Assembly (NCBI GenBank): GCA_028247015.1
Contig: JAOKFJ010000006.1
Span: 1 to 52,157, forward strand
DNA: 52,157 nucleotides
Reading direction: 5' to 3'
Source: Methylophilaceae bacterium
GTDB taxonomy: Bacteria > Pseudomonadota > Gammaproteobacteria > Burkholderiales > Methylophilaceae
The translations under genes were made by a program, and so were the position numbers. Shown here piece after piece: positions 23,646 through 33,012 of this stretch. How positions within the stretch are numbered: the stretch's first letter is position 1; each line of letters opens with the position of its first letter. The notes under the pieces were generated by a model. The model was given only the letters and a program-made list of their open reading frames with translations, did not search any database and had not been told where the DNA came from.

Positions 23646-26270
23646 TTATTTACTTAGATTTTTTTTAACATTCGACATTGCAGTGTCGATCATTGAGATA
23701 TTAGTTCCGCCAGCCATTGCCATATTTTTTCTTCCCCCGCCTTTTCCGTTAACAGACTCACCAAGATATTTTGCAATTTCACCTGCATCGATCTCATTTG
23801 TTAGATCATCTGATACACCTACAGCAAATGAGGCTTTACCATCATTAATAGAGGCTAGTATTATAACGGCTGTTCCAAGTTTTTTCTTTAAATTATCAAT
23901 CATTTCTCTAAGTTCATTTGGACCTTGATTGTCTAGAGTTTTTGCTAAATAAGAAAATGATTTTATTTTTATAGTTTGCCCTAGTAATTCTTCTCCTTCA
24001 GAGCTTGCAAGCTTAGATTTTAATTGATTAATTAATTTATCATTGTCTTTAATTTGAATTAAAAGTTGTTCCGTTTTCGTTATAACTTCATTCGGACTTG
24101 TATTTAAACATTTTGAGAGATTTTCTATCATAATATTTTTTTCTTTTAACATATTTAAAATATTGATACCTGATGTAGCTTCAATACGTCGAATTCCAGA
24201 GGATATTCCTGATTCAGATTGAATTTTAAATAAGCAAATATCCCCTGTTTTTTTGACGTGCGTCCCTCCGCATAGCTCTCGGCTATTTCCAATATCTAGT
24301 ACACGCACTTTTTCCCCATATTTTTCCCCAAACAGCATCATAGCTCCTTTTTCTTGAGCCTCTTTTATTTCCATTAGTCTAGTTTCAGTATTTTCATTTT
24401 TCATTATTTCACTATTCACGATGCTTTCAATTTGATTAATTTCATCAAGCGATAATGATTTCGGGTGAGAGAAATCAAACCTTGTTTTGACTGCCGATAC
24501 TAGGGATCCCTTTTGCTCTACATGATCACCAAGTACAATCTTTAATGCTTTATGAAGAAGGTGAGTTGCCGAATGATTTCTTTTAATATTATCTCGATTT
24601 TCAGAATCAACATTAGCATTTAATGTTTCATTTATTTTAACTGCCCCACTAATTACTTTTCCCCAATGTCCAAATACACCCTCTTTAATTTTATAGGTGT
24701 CTAAAACTTTAAATACTCCAGTTTTTGATTTTAACACTCCAACGTCACCAACTTGCCCGCCTGATTCTGCGTAAAAGGGAGTTTTATCTAGTATTACTAG
24801 ACCTTCTTCATCGTTTTTTAGCTCAGTCACTAGCACGTCATCTTTGAATATTGCATTCACCTTGGCTTGAGATTCTGTTTTTTCATAGCCTATGAAGATA
24901 GTTGCTTCTCCACTGTAATCTAAGGAGACTTTATTTTTGAATTTCCCTGCTTCTCTTGCTCGATTTTTTTGAATGTTCATAGATACATGAAATTCATCTT
25001 CATTAATTTTAATACTTTTTTCTCTACAAATATCTGCTGTTAGATCTAACGGAAATCCATATGTGTCATGAAGTTTAAAAGCAAATTCTCCTGAAAGAAT
25101 TTCTAATTTTTTACTTATAATATATTTAATTTCCTCTTCAAGACTACTCATTCCATTTTCAATTGTTTCAAAAAAACGTTCTTCCTCTATCCTAATTTCA
25201 CTCTCTATCTTTTTAGATTCTGAATCTTTTATTGGATATGCATCTCCCATTGTAGAATTTAATGTGGGAACTAATTTATAAAAAAATGGGTTTCTAATTT
25301 TTAACTTATAACCGTGCCTAATTGCTCGACGAATTATTCTTCTTAGAACATATCCCCGTCCTTCATTTGAAGGGACAACACCATCATTAATTAAATATGT
25401 AGTCGCACGTATGTGGTCAGCTAGAACTTTTAATGATGGATGATTTAGGTCCTTAGTATTTGTAATTGAAGCGGCATGTTTAATAAGTTCTTGAAATGTA
25501 TCAATTTCATAGTTTGAATGTACATTTTGAAGTATAGCCGTAATTCTTTCTAATCCCATCCCAGTATCAACCGAAGGTTTTGGTAGTGGATGCATTACAC
25601 CATTTTCATCACGATTAAATTGCATAAATACTAAATTCCATATTTCTATAAAGCGATCGCCATCCTCATTCTTCGATCCGGGAGGCCCTCCTGCAATTTC
25701 CTTACCATGATCATAAAATATTTCGCTACATGGACCACAAGGCCCAGTATCTCCCATCATCCAAAAATTATCAGAAATATATTTAGTGCCTTTATTATCG
25801 CCAATGCGAATAATTTTCTCATCTTTCAGGCCAATGTTATTTGACCAAATTTTGTAGGCATCTTCATCGTCTGCATAGATAGTCACTAGTAATTTTTCTT
25901 CAGGTATTTGATATATTTTTGTTAGTAGTTCCCATGCATAAGTAATAGCTTTTTCTTTAAAGTAGTCACCAAAACTAAAATTCCCCAGCATCTCGAAGAA
26001 TGTATGATGCCGCGCTGTATATCCAACATTTTCAAGATCGTTATGCTTTCCTCCAGCTCGAACACATTTTTGACTTGATGCAGCTGTAACATAGTTTCTT
26101 TTTTCGAGGCCAAGAAATGTATCTTTAAATTGATTCATTCCTGCGTTTGTAAAAAGAAGTGTTGGATCTTCTTGGGGCACCAGACTGCTAGATTTGACAA
26201 TGCGATGCCCCTGCTCTTTGAAGTAGCTTAAAAAAGTTGATCTTATTTGATGACTAGTTAATTTTTTCAT
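23646..26270 (-). CDS. alaS: Alanyl-tRNA synthetase
   Basis: An 874-residue class II synthetase of normal length. N-terminal LTSHQIRSTFL and SSSLVPQEDPTLLFTNAGM are characteristic; the editing domain has the metal-binding HxxxH (HSATHLLH) and the later RELCGGTHV; the C-terminal GGRKNMAMAGG belongs to the C-Ala domain. It charges tRNA-Ala and clears Ser/Gly mischarging. Its ATG overlaps the recX stop (ATGA), extending the recA-recX-alaS arrangement common in proteobacteria. Confidence 0.98.
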   Translation of the reverse strand: MKKLTSHQIRSTFLSYFKEQGHRIVKSSSLVPQEDPTLLFTNAGMNQFKDTFLGLEKRNYVTAASSQKCVRAGGKHNDLENVGYTARHHTFFEMLGNFSFGDYFKEKAITYAWELLTKIYQIPEEKLLVTIYADDEDAYKIWSNNIGLKDEKIIRIGDNKGTKYISDNFWMMGDTGPCGPCSEIFYDHGKEIAGGPPGSKNEDGDRFIEIWNLVFMQFNRDENGVMHPLPKPSVDTGMGLERITAILQNVHSNYEIDTFQELIKHAASITNTKDLNHPSLKVLADHIRATTYLINDGVVPSNEGRGYVLRRIIRRAIRHGYKLKIRNPFFYKLVPTLNSTMGDAYPIKDSESKKIESEIRIEEERFFETIENGMSSLEEEIKYIISKKLEILSGEFAFKLHDTYGFPLDLTADICREKSIKINEDEFHVSMNIQKNRAREAGKFKNKVSLDYSGEATIFIGYEKTESQAKVNAIFKDDVLVTELKNDEEGLVILDKTPFYAESGGQVGDVGVLKSKTGVFKVLDTYKIKEGVFGHWGKVISGAVKINETLNANVDSENRDNIKRNHSATHLLHKALKIVLGDHVEQKGSLVSAVKTRFDFSHPKSLSLDEINQIESIVNSEIMKNENTETRLMEIKEAQEKGAMMLFGEKYGEKVRVLDIGNSRELCGGTHVKKTGDICLFKIQSESGISSGIRRIEATSGINILNMLKEKNIMIENLSKCLNTSPNEVITKTEQLLIQIKDNDKLINQLKSKLASSEGEELLGQTIKIKSFSYLAKTLDNQGPNELREMIDNLKKKLGTAVIILASINDGKASFAVGVSDDLTNEIDAGEIAKYLGESVNGKGGGRKNMAMAGGTNISMIDTAMSNVKKNLSK

Positions 26271-26719
26271 ATATATTCAAATGACTTACCAGATAGAATT
26301 TTCTGGATAATAAATGGGTCAATTCCTCTCCCCTGAAGAAATCTTGTCTGCTTAGCTTTTTCTTCATTGCTATTAGGAAGATCTTTAAATTTTTTCTTCC
26401 ATATTTCTTGCGCCAATAAAAACTCTTCTGATCTAATAGAGTCAATAGCATGACTAATAATCTGATCGTCTACTCCCTTTAATTTTAATTCATAGGCAAT
26501 CTTTTTAATGCCAAATTTATTTTTCTTTGAGTAAATAAATTGTTCAGTAAAACGCTTATCTGATAACCACGAGTTTTTCTCAAGCTCACTAAGCATATAT
26601 TCAATATCATCTTTACTTATACTTAGAGATTCTGCATATGCTGAAATCTTTTTTTTAAGTTCAGCTTTGGAATATTCTCGTTTCCCTAAATAGTAAAGCG
26701 CTCTTTTTTTTAAAGAAAT
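26267..26719 (-). CDS. recX: Regulatory protein RecX, unusual start codon
   Basis: RecX binds RecA filaments and limits recombination. The conserved N-terminal RALYYLGKREYSKAEL and the C-terminal repeat region (GRGIDPFIIQKIL) are both present, but the first is encoded upstream of the first canonical start (ATG at 26596). The frame stays open up to a TAG within the recA end, and contains no ATG, GTG or TTG before 26596. An ATT at 26719 would give 150 residues, the normal RecX length; a CTG at 26746, overlapping the recA stop, would give 159. The coordinates use the ATT as the best guess. Starting at 26596 would remove a whole conserved repeat. Confidence 0.75.
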   Translation of the reverse strand: MSLKKRALYYLGKREYSKAELKKKISAYAESLSISKDDIEYMLSELEKNSWLSDKRFTEQFIYSKKNKFGIKKIAYELKLKGVDDQIISHAIDSIRSEEFLLAQEIWKKKFKDLPNSNEEKAKQTRFLQGRGIDPFIIQKILSGKSFEYI

Positions 26720-26732
26720 TAGTGGGGGTTGA

Positions 26733-27794
26733 TTAGGTTTTATCAGTTTCTATTTTCCCCTCGTCTTTTTCTTCATCAGCTTCTTCACTAATTTCTTCGG
26801 CTTTAGTTAAGATCGAGTTATTACGAATTGCATCTTCTATTTCTTTTGATATATCTGGATTCTCTTTTAGATACTCACGGACATTGTCTTTACCTTGTCC
26901 AATTTTTTCTCCTTTATATGCATACCATGAGCCAGATTTTTCTATTAGATCTAGATTTACGCCCTGATCAATAATTTCACCTTCCAAAGAAATACCTTCT
27001 CCGTAAAGCACATCAAAAACTGCTTGCCTAAAAGGGGGTGCAACTTTATTTTTTACTACTTTGACTCGTGTTTCTGCTCCAATTATTTCATCGCCCTTTT
27101 TGATAGCACCAATACGACGAATATCTAACCTCACAGAGGCATAAAATTTAAGTGCATTACCACCTGTTGTAGTTTCTGGATTACCAAACATTACACCAAT
27201 CTTCATTCGAATTTGATTGATAAATATAACCATAGTATTTGTTTTCTGAATAGTACCTGTTAGCTTCCGAAGTGCTTGGGACATCAGTCTAGCTTGTAAC
27301 CCCATATGAGAATCACCCATATCTCCTTCGATTTCGGCTCTAGGAGTTAGAGCTGCAACTGAATCAATAACAATAATATCAACAGAACCACTTCTAACAA
27401 GCATCTCTGTTATCTCTAGGGCTTGCTCGCCAGTATCTGGCTGAGAGACTAATAAATCTTCAATATTAACGCCTAATTTGGCAGCATATTGAGTATCAAG
27501 TGCATGCTCTGCGTCAATAAATGCTGCTGTCCCACCTATTTTTTGGAGTTGTGCGATGACTGATAATGTTAAGGATGTTTTCCCAGATGACTCAGGTCCA
27601 TATACCTCTACAACTCGACCACGAGGTAATCCACCAATACCTAAGGCTATATCAAGTCCTAATGACCCAGTTGATACAGACTGAACTCCCTGTACTACTT
27701 GGGTACCATCCATTCTCATGACTGAGCCTTTTCCAAACTGCTTATCAATTTGCGCTAATGCTGAATCTAATGCCTTTTTCTTATTTTCATCCAT
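26733..27794 (-). CDS. recA: Recombinase RecA
   Basis: A 353-residue RecA with Walker [10 protein letters not shown], the [20 protein letters not shown] and [10 protein letters not shown] segments, and an acidic C-terminal tail. It catalyses strand exchange and triggers LexA self-cleavage. It is followed by recX. I looked for a LexA box (CTGT-N8-ACAG-like) in the 44 bases upstream and saw none, so control may differ from E. coli or start further upstream. Confidence 0.98.
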   Translation of the reverse strand: MDENKKKALDSALAQIDKQFGKGSVMRMDGTQVVQGVQSVSTGSLGLDIALGIGGLPRGRVVEVYGPESSGKTSLTLSVIAQLQKIGGTAAFIDAEHALDTQYAAKLGVNIEDLLVSQPDTGEQALEITEMLVRSGSVDIIVIDSVAALTPRAEIEGDMGDSHMGLQARLMSQALRKLTGTIQKTNTMVIFINQIRMKIGVMFGNPETTTGGNALKFYASVRLDIRRIGAIKKGDEIIGAETRVKVVKNKVAPPFRQAVFDVLYGEGISLEGEIIDQGVNLDLIEKSGSWYAYKGEKIGQGKDNVREYLKENPDISKEIEDAIRNNSILTKAEEISEEADEEKDEGKIETDKT

Positions 27795-27838
27795 TTCTTA
27801 TGTGCCTTTTATTATGTGCTATTTAACGTCTAATTATT

Positions 27839-28339
27839 TCATATTTGAGGGTTCAAAGTAAGCATCAAGAGCTTATTTAATATAAATAAAACCGCTTTAG
27901 CTCTAATCATACTTCTATCCCCAGGAAAACTTGCATGGTATTTGAAGATAATACTTTTTTTATTGCTTATGGCAAAAAACACAGTACCAACCGGCTTTAA
28001 TGCTGACCCACCATCTGGCCCTGCTATACCGGTAATACTAATACTTATATTACCTGCTCCACTGGCAAGTGCACCAATTGCCATTTCATCTGCCGTTTCT
28101 TGACTTACAGCACCATAGTTAGCCAATGTTAACGCATTGAGGTCTAAGCAATCTATTTTTGCTGTGTTCCCATATGTAATAAACCCTCGCTCAAACCAAA
28201 GTGAGCTACCTGGAATATCTGTAATTGATTTCGCTAATAAACCTCCAGTACATGATTCAGCGGTAACCAATAAATAACCATTTGCTATACATTGTTTACC
28301 AAGTGCCTTTGAGAGTAAATAAATTTCTTTAGCGCACAT
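27839..28339 (-). CDS. pncC: Nicotinamide-nucleotide amidase (CinA C-terminal family)
   Basis: A 166-residue stand-alone CinA C-terminal domain. TAESCTGGLLAKSITDIPGS, GFITYGN and SITGIAGPDGG are the family hallmarks. It deamidates nicotinamide mononucleotide to nicotinate mononucleotide in NAD recycling. It lies just upstream of recA, as in many proteobacteria, and overlaps pgpA by 11 bases. Confidence 0.93.
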   Translation of the reverse strand: MCAKEIYLLSKALGKQCIANGYLLVTAESCTGGLLAKSITDIPGSSLWFERGFITYGNTAKIDCLDLNALTLANYGAVSQETADEMAIGALASGAGNISISITGIAGPDGGSALKPVGTVFFAISNKKSIIFKYHASFPGDRSMIRAKAVLFILNKLLMLTLNPQI

Positions 28340-28799
28340 AATCTGTTATTAAATAAATAATTAATGCCATTAATGCTGCAGCAATATCGTCAATCATAAT
28401 TCCGAAGCCACCTGAATACTTTTTTTCTAACCATAAGATGGGATACGGTTTCCAGATATCAAAGATCCGAAATAAGATAAATGCATAAATTAACTGATAT
28501 GTATTTGGATTAATTAAAATTAGCAATAATAAAAAAGCGGCTATCTCATCGATAACAATGCAGGATGGATCCTTAAGTTTTAAAGATTTACTGGTTACAT
28601 TTGATGACCAAATACCAAGAAAAAAAACCATCACAGCAAATAAAAGTTGTAGATAAATATCTGCTTTATTAATAGCTAAGAAAAAAGGAATAGCAACTAA
28701 GGTCCCTAATGTACCGGGTGCTTTTTTATAAAGCCCAGTACCAAATCCCAAGGCTATCATGTGATGGGTATTCTTAAGTATAAAATTTTTATTAAGCAA
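28329..28799 (-). CDS. pgpA: Phosphatidylglycerophosphatase A
   Basis: A polytopic membrane phosphatase making phosphatidylglycerol. FGTGLYKKAPGTLGTLVAIP and VIDEIAAFL are conserved, with GGFGIMIDDIAAAL near the C terminus. The frame is open to an ATG at 28841, but that overlaps thiL by 50 bases and adds a polar stretch. A TTG at 28799, with AAGGGG about 10 bases upstream and an 8-base overlap, gives 156 residues and is preferred. The thiL-pgpA-pncC order is typical. Confidence 0.92.
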   Translation of the reverse strand: MLNKNFILKNTHHMIALGFGTGLYKKAPGTLGTLVAIPFFLAINKADIYLQLLFAVMVFFLGIWSSNVTSKSLKLKDPSCIVIDEIAAFLLLLILINPNTYQLIYAFILFRIFDIWKPYPILWLEKKYSGGFGIMIDDIAAALMALIIYLITDYVR

Positions 28800-29736
28800 A
28801 GTGTTCGTACCCCTTTTTTTTATAAAGTAGAGGTTCACCATCTGACTTTATAATGGCTATGTTTTTTGTTTTAGTCATTAATCCTATGCAACTTATTTTA
28901 ATTTTATTGTCAGCTGCAAATTTAATTATTTTTTTATGGTTATTTTTTGGTGCGGTTAGTAATAACTGGTAATCATCGCCCCCACTCAATACCAAAGGAT
29001 AATTCTTATTATTTCTTATCCATTTTGGCATAGGAAGGTTCTCAATAAAAATATTTGCTCCTAGCCCAGATTTATTAAGGATGTGATTCAAATCAGGAAT
29101 TAAGCCATCTGATAAATCAATTGCACTATTGCATAATGCCGCTAGTTTTTTCATGTTAACTTTAATTGGTAGAGGTTTTTCTAATGCTTTTATTGCTTTT
29201 TTTATAAGGGTCTTGGGAGCATCAAACTTTCTTTTTTTATACTTTAAGCCTAATGCTGCTAGACCCAATTCCCCTGTTACCCAGATATCATCATTTAGCT
29301 TGGCATTACTCCTAAGGAGAGCATTATTTTGTAATGCTTCACCAAGTATACAAATACTTATTGATAAGCTACCTCGTGTAGTGTCTCCGCCTATTAGTTC
29401 AACCCCATAATTTTTGGCGCACTTAAAAAGCCCTGTGGAAAATTTTTTTATCCATACCTGGTTAGCCGATGGAACAGATATAGATAAAAGTGCGTACTTT
29501 GGATTGCCTCCCATTGATAAAATATCAGAAATATTAACTGCTAATGATTTCCACCCTAAATTTTCTGGATCTGTGTTTGATAGGAAGTGGGTGTTAATAT
29601 TTAAAGTGTCTTGAGATATCACCCAAAACTCTTTTTTATTTTTATGGAATAAAGCAGCATCATCTCCAATACCTAGAAAAATTGAAGTGGGTGTTTTTTG
29701 AAAAATTTTTTCAATAATTTCAAATTCTTTTAACAT
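28792..29736 (-). CDS. thiL: Thiamine-monophosphate kinase
   Basis: A 314-residue kinase of the PurM-like ATP-grasp-independent fold. FLGIGDDAALF, QDTLNINTHF, NISDILSMGGNP, GGDTTRG and IDLSDGL are the expected nucleotide and magnesium motifs. It phosphorylates thiamine monophosphate to thiamine diphosphate, the last step to the cofactor. No other thiamine gene is in the window. Confidence 0.95.
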   Translation of the reverse strand: MLKEFEIIEKIFQKTPTSIFLGIGDDAALFHKNKKEFWVISQDTLNINTHFLSNTDPENLGWKSLAVNISDILSMGGNPKYALLSISVPSANQVWIKKFSTGLFKCAKNYGVELIGGDTTRGSLSISICILGEALQNNALLRSNAKLNDDIWVTGELGLAALGLKYKKRKFDAPKTLIKKAIKALEKPLPIKVNMKKLAALCNSAIDLSDGLIPDLNHILNKSGLGANIFIENLPMPKWIRNNKNYPLVLSGGDDYQLLLTAPKNNHKKIIKFAADNKIKISCIGLMTKTKNIAIIKSDGEPLLYKKKGYEHFA

Positions 29737-29742
29737 AGAATA

Positions 29743-30318
29743 TTATTTCTTTTTCGGACGGAATGATTTCACTATAGACTCATTTGTTTCAATGAAAGGA
29801 GCCCCTATTAAATCTAGACAATATGGGATTGCTGAAAAAATTCCTGGCACAATCGTAGTATTATTTTCGTTTTTTAAACCTTCCAGCGTTTGTTCAATTG
29901 ATTTTGGTTGTCCAGGAAGATTAACAATTAGAGTTTTTCCTCTAATAACTGCAGTCTGTCTAGAGAGTATTGCTGTAGGAACAAAATTTAAGCTTATTTG
30001 ACGCATCTGTTCGCCAAATCCAGGCATAACCTTGTCGCTAACACTCAATGTTGCTTCAGGTGTAATATCTCTTGGAGAGGGCCCAGTCCCACCTGTCGTA
30101 AAAATAAGGTCGCATTTTTTTTCATCTGAAAAAAGAATCAATGTTTTTTTCACAAGGTCAATCTCATCATTAATTAGAGAGGATTCTAGAGTAAATTCAT
30201 CAATTAATGCTTTCTTTAACCAATTAGTGAGGGAGGGAACACCTTGGTCCTTATAAATGCCTGCTGAGGCTCGGTCACTTATTGAAATTAAACCAATTTT
30301 AATGAATCTTTTTTCCAA
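29743..30318 (-). CDS. mog: Molybdopterin adenylyltransferase (MogA/MoaB family)
   Basis: A 191-residue MogA-like protein with IGLISISDRASAG at the N terminus, TTGGTGPSPRDITPEA in the active site and LIVNLPGQPKSIEQTL near the C terminus. It adenylates molybdopterin before molybdate insertion. It lies 6 bases upstream of thiL. It is divergent from the PDZ gene at 30376, with 57 bases between the starts. Confidence 0.93.
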   Translation of the reverse strand: MEKRFIKIGLISISDRASAGIYKDQGVPSLTNWLKKALIDEFTLESSLINDEIDLVKKTLILFSDEKKCDLIFTTGGTGPSPRDITPEATLSVSDKVMPGFGEQMRQISLNFVPTAILSRQTAVIRGKTLIVNLPGQPKSIEQTLEGLKNENNTTIVPGIFSAIPYCLDLIGAPFIETNESIVKSFRPKKK

Positions 30319-30375
30319 TTTTTTGTCTCTTGTGTAATTATATAAATAATCTTATCACCTTCATGAAGGAACACT

Positions 30376-31113
30376 ATGCTTAAATCAATTGCTTCATATT
30401 TTTTTCTTGCCTTGTTTTTTATTTCATCTTCTACGGCAGCAGAAAATATCTTCGAGAAAAATTATCAATCACAGAGCCCTAAAGGTTTTAAATCATTTTC
30501 TGAAAATCCTCAGCCTAAAGTTATGAGGGGATGGGAAAAAGAATCAGATAATATAAAAATGCTAGAGAATGGATTTGATTTAATGGGGACTTCCGGCTTT
30601 GTTGGCAAGAATGTACCTCCAAGCGTAGCTTTAAAGCATGCCAAAAAAATTAAAGCAGATATGGTTTTGATATACGACAGACAAATTAATGAGAATACGC
30701 GTGCTTCACAAATTCAAAAAGCTAGAGCAAAAGCTAGAGAGGCTAATCGGATTCAGAAAAAAGGAGAGATAACTGAAATTACGATTACTGAGGAAGACCT
30801 GGCTGATTCAAATGCTAAATATGATTTCTATCTAACTTACTGGGTAAAATTACCTAAGCCTACATTCGGCACACACTTTATTAAGTTATCTGACTCAGAT
30901 GATAATAAAGGCATACAGGTAATTGCAGTTATTAAGGAATCTGCAGCTGAGGCTGCTGGAATCAAAAGGGGTGATAATATTATCTCTGTTAACGGGGCTG
31001 AAGTGAATTCGCCTGATGATTTAATTAAGATCATCCAAAAAAATAAAGGAAAATCAATAAATGTTGCTTTTGAAAGAGGGGGGGAGTCGATTAAAGTTTC
31101 TGTCTCATTGTAA
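30376..31113 (+). CDS. Secreted PDZ-domain protein
   Basis: A 245-residue protein with an N-terminal signal peptide (hydrophobic to about residue 20, cleavage near Ala-Ala-Glu). The middle is charged, with an Ala/Arg/Lys-rich helix, and a C-terminal PDZ domain (about 165-245) carries KESAAEAAGIKRGDNIISVNG. No protease triad is visible, so it is probably a periplasmic adaptor or substrate-binding protein. GAAGGA lies 5 bases before the ATG. Its end overlaps darP by 9 bases on the opposite strand. Confidence 0.85.
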   Translation: MLKSIASYFFLALFFISSSTAAENIFEKNYQSQSPKGFKSFSENPQPKVMRGWEKESDNIKMLENGFDLMGTSGFVGKNVPPSVALKHAKKIKADMVLIYDRQINENTRASQIQKARAKAREANRIQKKGEITEITITEEDLADSNAKYDFYLTYWVKLPKPTFGTHFIKLSDSDDNKGIQVIAVIKESAAEAAGIKRGDNIISVNGAEVNSPDDLIKIIQKNKGKSINVAFERGGESIKVSVSL

Positions 31114-31602
31114 TTTATTGACAATAGCTTTAATGGCTTGAAAGAGCTGCCTGTATGATTTAGGTGGTTTGTTTAAAGCTTTTTCTTTTAAACTGTTTTG
31201 AATGAGCTGCCTAATGGTTTGATTTTCAGAAGATGAGTGCAAAGATATAAACTCAGTGATTGATTCCTTATCGTTAATAAGCCTATCTCGCCATTTTTCA
31301 ATATAATGATCTAGCTGAATTCCTTTTTGGGAGTTTGTTCTTAATTGTTCCATCACAATATGTGCTTCTGTTAGATCAATTGCTCGCAAAAGCTTTCCTA
31401 AATATTGGACTTGTCTTTTTTTTGCAGGATTTGATTTGATGGCTTTAAGATCATATATCGCTTGCTGAATATTTTGAGGAAAGCTAAATTTTTTGATTTC
31501 CTCAATGCCCATTTCTGAGATATATCGACCAAGCGCTTGAATTTTCTTAGAGTCTTTTTTTAGTTCAGTTTTACTTACTATGCTAGGCTCTATAGGATCC
31601 AT
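31105..31602 (-). CDS. darP: Ribosome-associated protein DarP (YjgA family)
   Basis: A protein of the DUF615/YjgA family, with KTELKKDSKKIQALG, KRQVQYLGKLLRAIDL and KSYRQLFQAIK. DarP promotes late assembly of the 50S subunit. The frame extends to a TTG at 31632; the ATG at 31602 gives 165 residues, near the family's length, and is preferred. It is divergent from pmbA, a pairing seen in many proteobacteria. Confidence 0.92.
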   Translation of the reverse strand: MDPIEPSIVSKTELKKDSKKIQALGRYISEMGIEEIKKFSFPQNIQQAIYDLKAIKSNPAKKRQVQYLGKLLRAIDLTEAHIVMEQLRTNSQKGIQLDHYIEKWRDRLINDKESITEFISLHSSSENQTIRQLIQNSLKEKALNKPPKSYRQLFQAIKAIVNKLQ

Positions 31603-31668
31603 CTTTACGTTTAAATACCTTTTTGTGATCAAGTTTCGGTATCATATCATTTTTAATTAGTTTTTTTT

Positions 31669-33012
31669 ATGCAAACTCAGATCCTAAATTTTACACATTC
31701 GAAGCTCTCAGACCTAATTAGTAAAGCTTTGAAAGCTGCTAAAAGTAATGGCGCTACTAGTGCGGAAGCTGAAATTAGTGTTGCAACCGGTAAGAACGTT
31801 TCTGTTCGGCTTGGCAACCTCGAGACGGTAGAACATAACAATGATAAGAGCTTATCATTAACTGTTTATATTGGTCAGCGCCGAGGTGTTGCATCAACTT
31901 CGGATTTTAGTAGCAACGCTATAGATGACTGTGTCAATGCCGCATGCCAAATTGCAAAATATACATCAGAAGATAAAGCATTTGGCCTCCCTGAAAAATC
32001 ACAATTTGCAACTAATGTTAAAGATCTAGATTTGTTTCATCGTTGGGACAAAGACGAATCAATAATGATTGATAAAGCACTATCCTGTGAAGATGCCGCT
32101 CTTTCTTTTGATGGGAAAATAGAAAATTCTGAGGGTGCGCAGATGAGCAACACTGAGGGGATGTTTGTTTATGCAAACTCATCTGGGTTTATAGGTGGAT
32201 TTCCCTCATCAAGGTATTCATTGGGATGCTCTATTATTGCAAAAGATAATAAAGGAATGCAAAGAGATAGCGTGTATAGCTCAGTTAGATGTTTTAGTGA
32301 CCTTAAAGATCCTAGGTTAATAGGTCATGAGGTTGCTCAGCGTGTCTTAAAAAGACTTAATTCTAAGACTATTAAAACAGGTAAATACCCAGTTATTTTT
32401 GAGGCTCCAATTGCAACTTCTTTTATTTCTAGTTTAGTATCCGCAATATCTGGAGGAAATTTGTACCGTGAAACATCTTTTTTATTAGGATCTATTGGTT
32501 CAAAAATAGCTTCTGAGGTACTTACAATTTTTGAAGATCCATTTTTGCTTAGGGGAAACGCAAGTACTTATTTTGATGATGAAGGAGTAGGTGTTAAGCC
32601 CAGAATTTTAGTTGATAAAGGTGTATTAAACGGTTATCTCTTGTCAACCTATTCTGCTAGAAGGTTAAATATGCAGAGTACTGGAAACGCTGGAGGCTCG
32701 CATAATTTAATTGTTCAACCATCTAACAGTGGACTAGAGCAACTAATAAGTAGTATGGGAACAGGTTTGATTGTCACAGAACTTCTTGGTCATGGAGTTA
32801 ATATGGTGACTGGAGACTATTCTCGAGGAGCAGCAGGTCTTTGGGTGGAGGGGGGAGAAATAAAACATGCAGTTGAAGAAATAACAATTGCCGGAAATTT
32901 AAAGGCGATGCTCAATAATGTTGCTGCTGTTGGAGGCGATACTTATAAAAATAGTTCTAAATATACAGGGTCAATCCTAATAAATGAGATGATGATTGCC
33001 TCAAATAACTAG
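31669..33012 (+). CDS. pmbA: Metalloprotease PmbA (TldE)
   Basis: A 447-residue TldD/TldE-family protein. It has the N-terminal VRLGNLETVEHN and the C-terminal GHGVNMVTGDYSRGAAG and GGEIKHAVEEITIAGN segments. PmbA pairs with TldD to degrade or process unfolded peptides; TldD holds the HExxxH, so its absence here is expected. The stop overlaps that of mlaA by 4 bases on the opposite strand. Confidence 0.95.
   Translation: MQTQILNFTHSKLSDLISKALKAAKSNGATSAEAEISVATGKNVSVRLGNLETVEHNNDKSLSLTVYIGQRRGVASTSDFSSNAIDDCVNAACQIAKYTSEDKAFGLPEKSQFATNVKDLDLFHRWDKDESIMIDKALSCEDAALSFDGKIENSEGAQMSNTEGMFVYANSSGFIGGFPSSRYSLGCSIIAKDNKGMQRDSVYSSVRCFSDLKDPRLIGHEVAQRVLKRLNSKTIKTGKYPVIFEAPIATSFISSLVSAISGGNLYRETSFLLGSIGSKIASEVLTIFEDPFLLRGNASTYFDDEGVGVKPRILVDKGVLNGYLLSTYSARRLNMQSTGNAGGSHNLIVQPSNSGLEQLISSMGTGLIVTELLGHGVNMVTGDYSRGAAGLWVEGGEIKHAVEEITIAGNLKAMLNNVAAVGGDTYKNSSKYTGSILINEMMIASNN

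Noticed and set aside
26597-26746. A frameshift in the A8 run hiding the recX start
   Set aside because: Neither other frame upstream offers an ATG, GTG or TTG before a stop or the recA end, so a single-base error would not restore a normal start.
27795-27838. LexA box upstream of recA
   Set aside because: No CTGT-N8-ACAG-like palindrome is visible in the gap.
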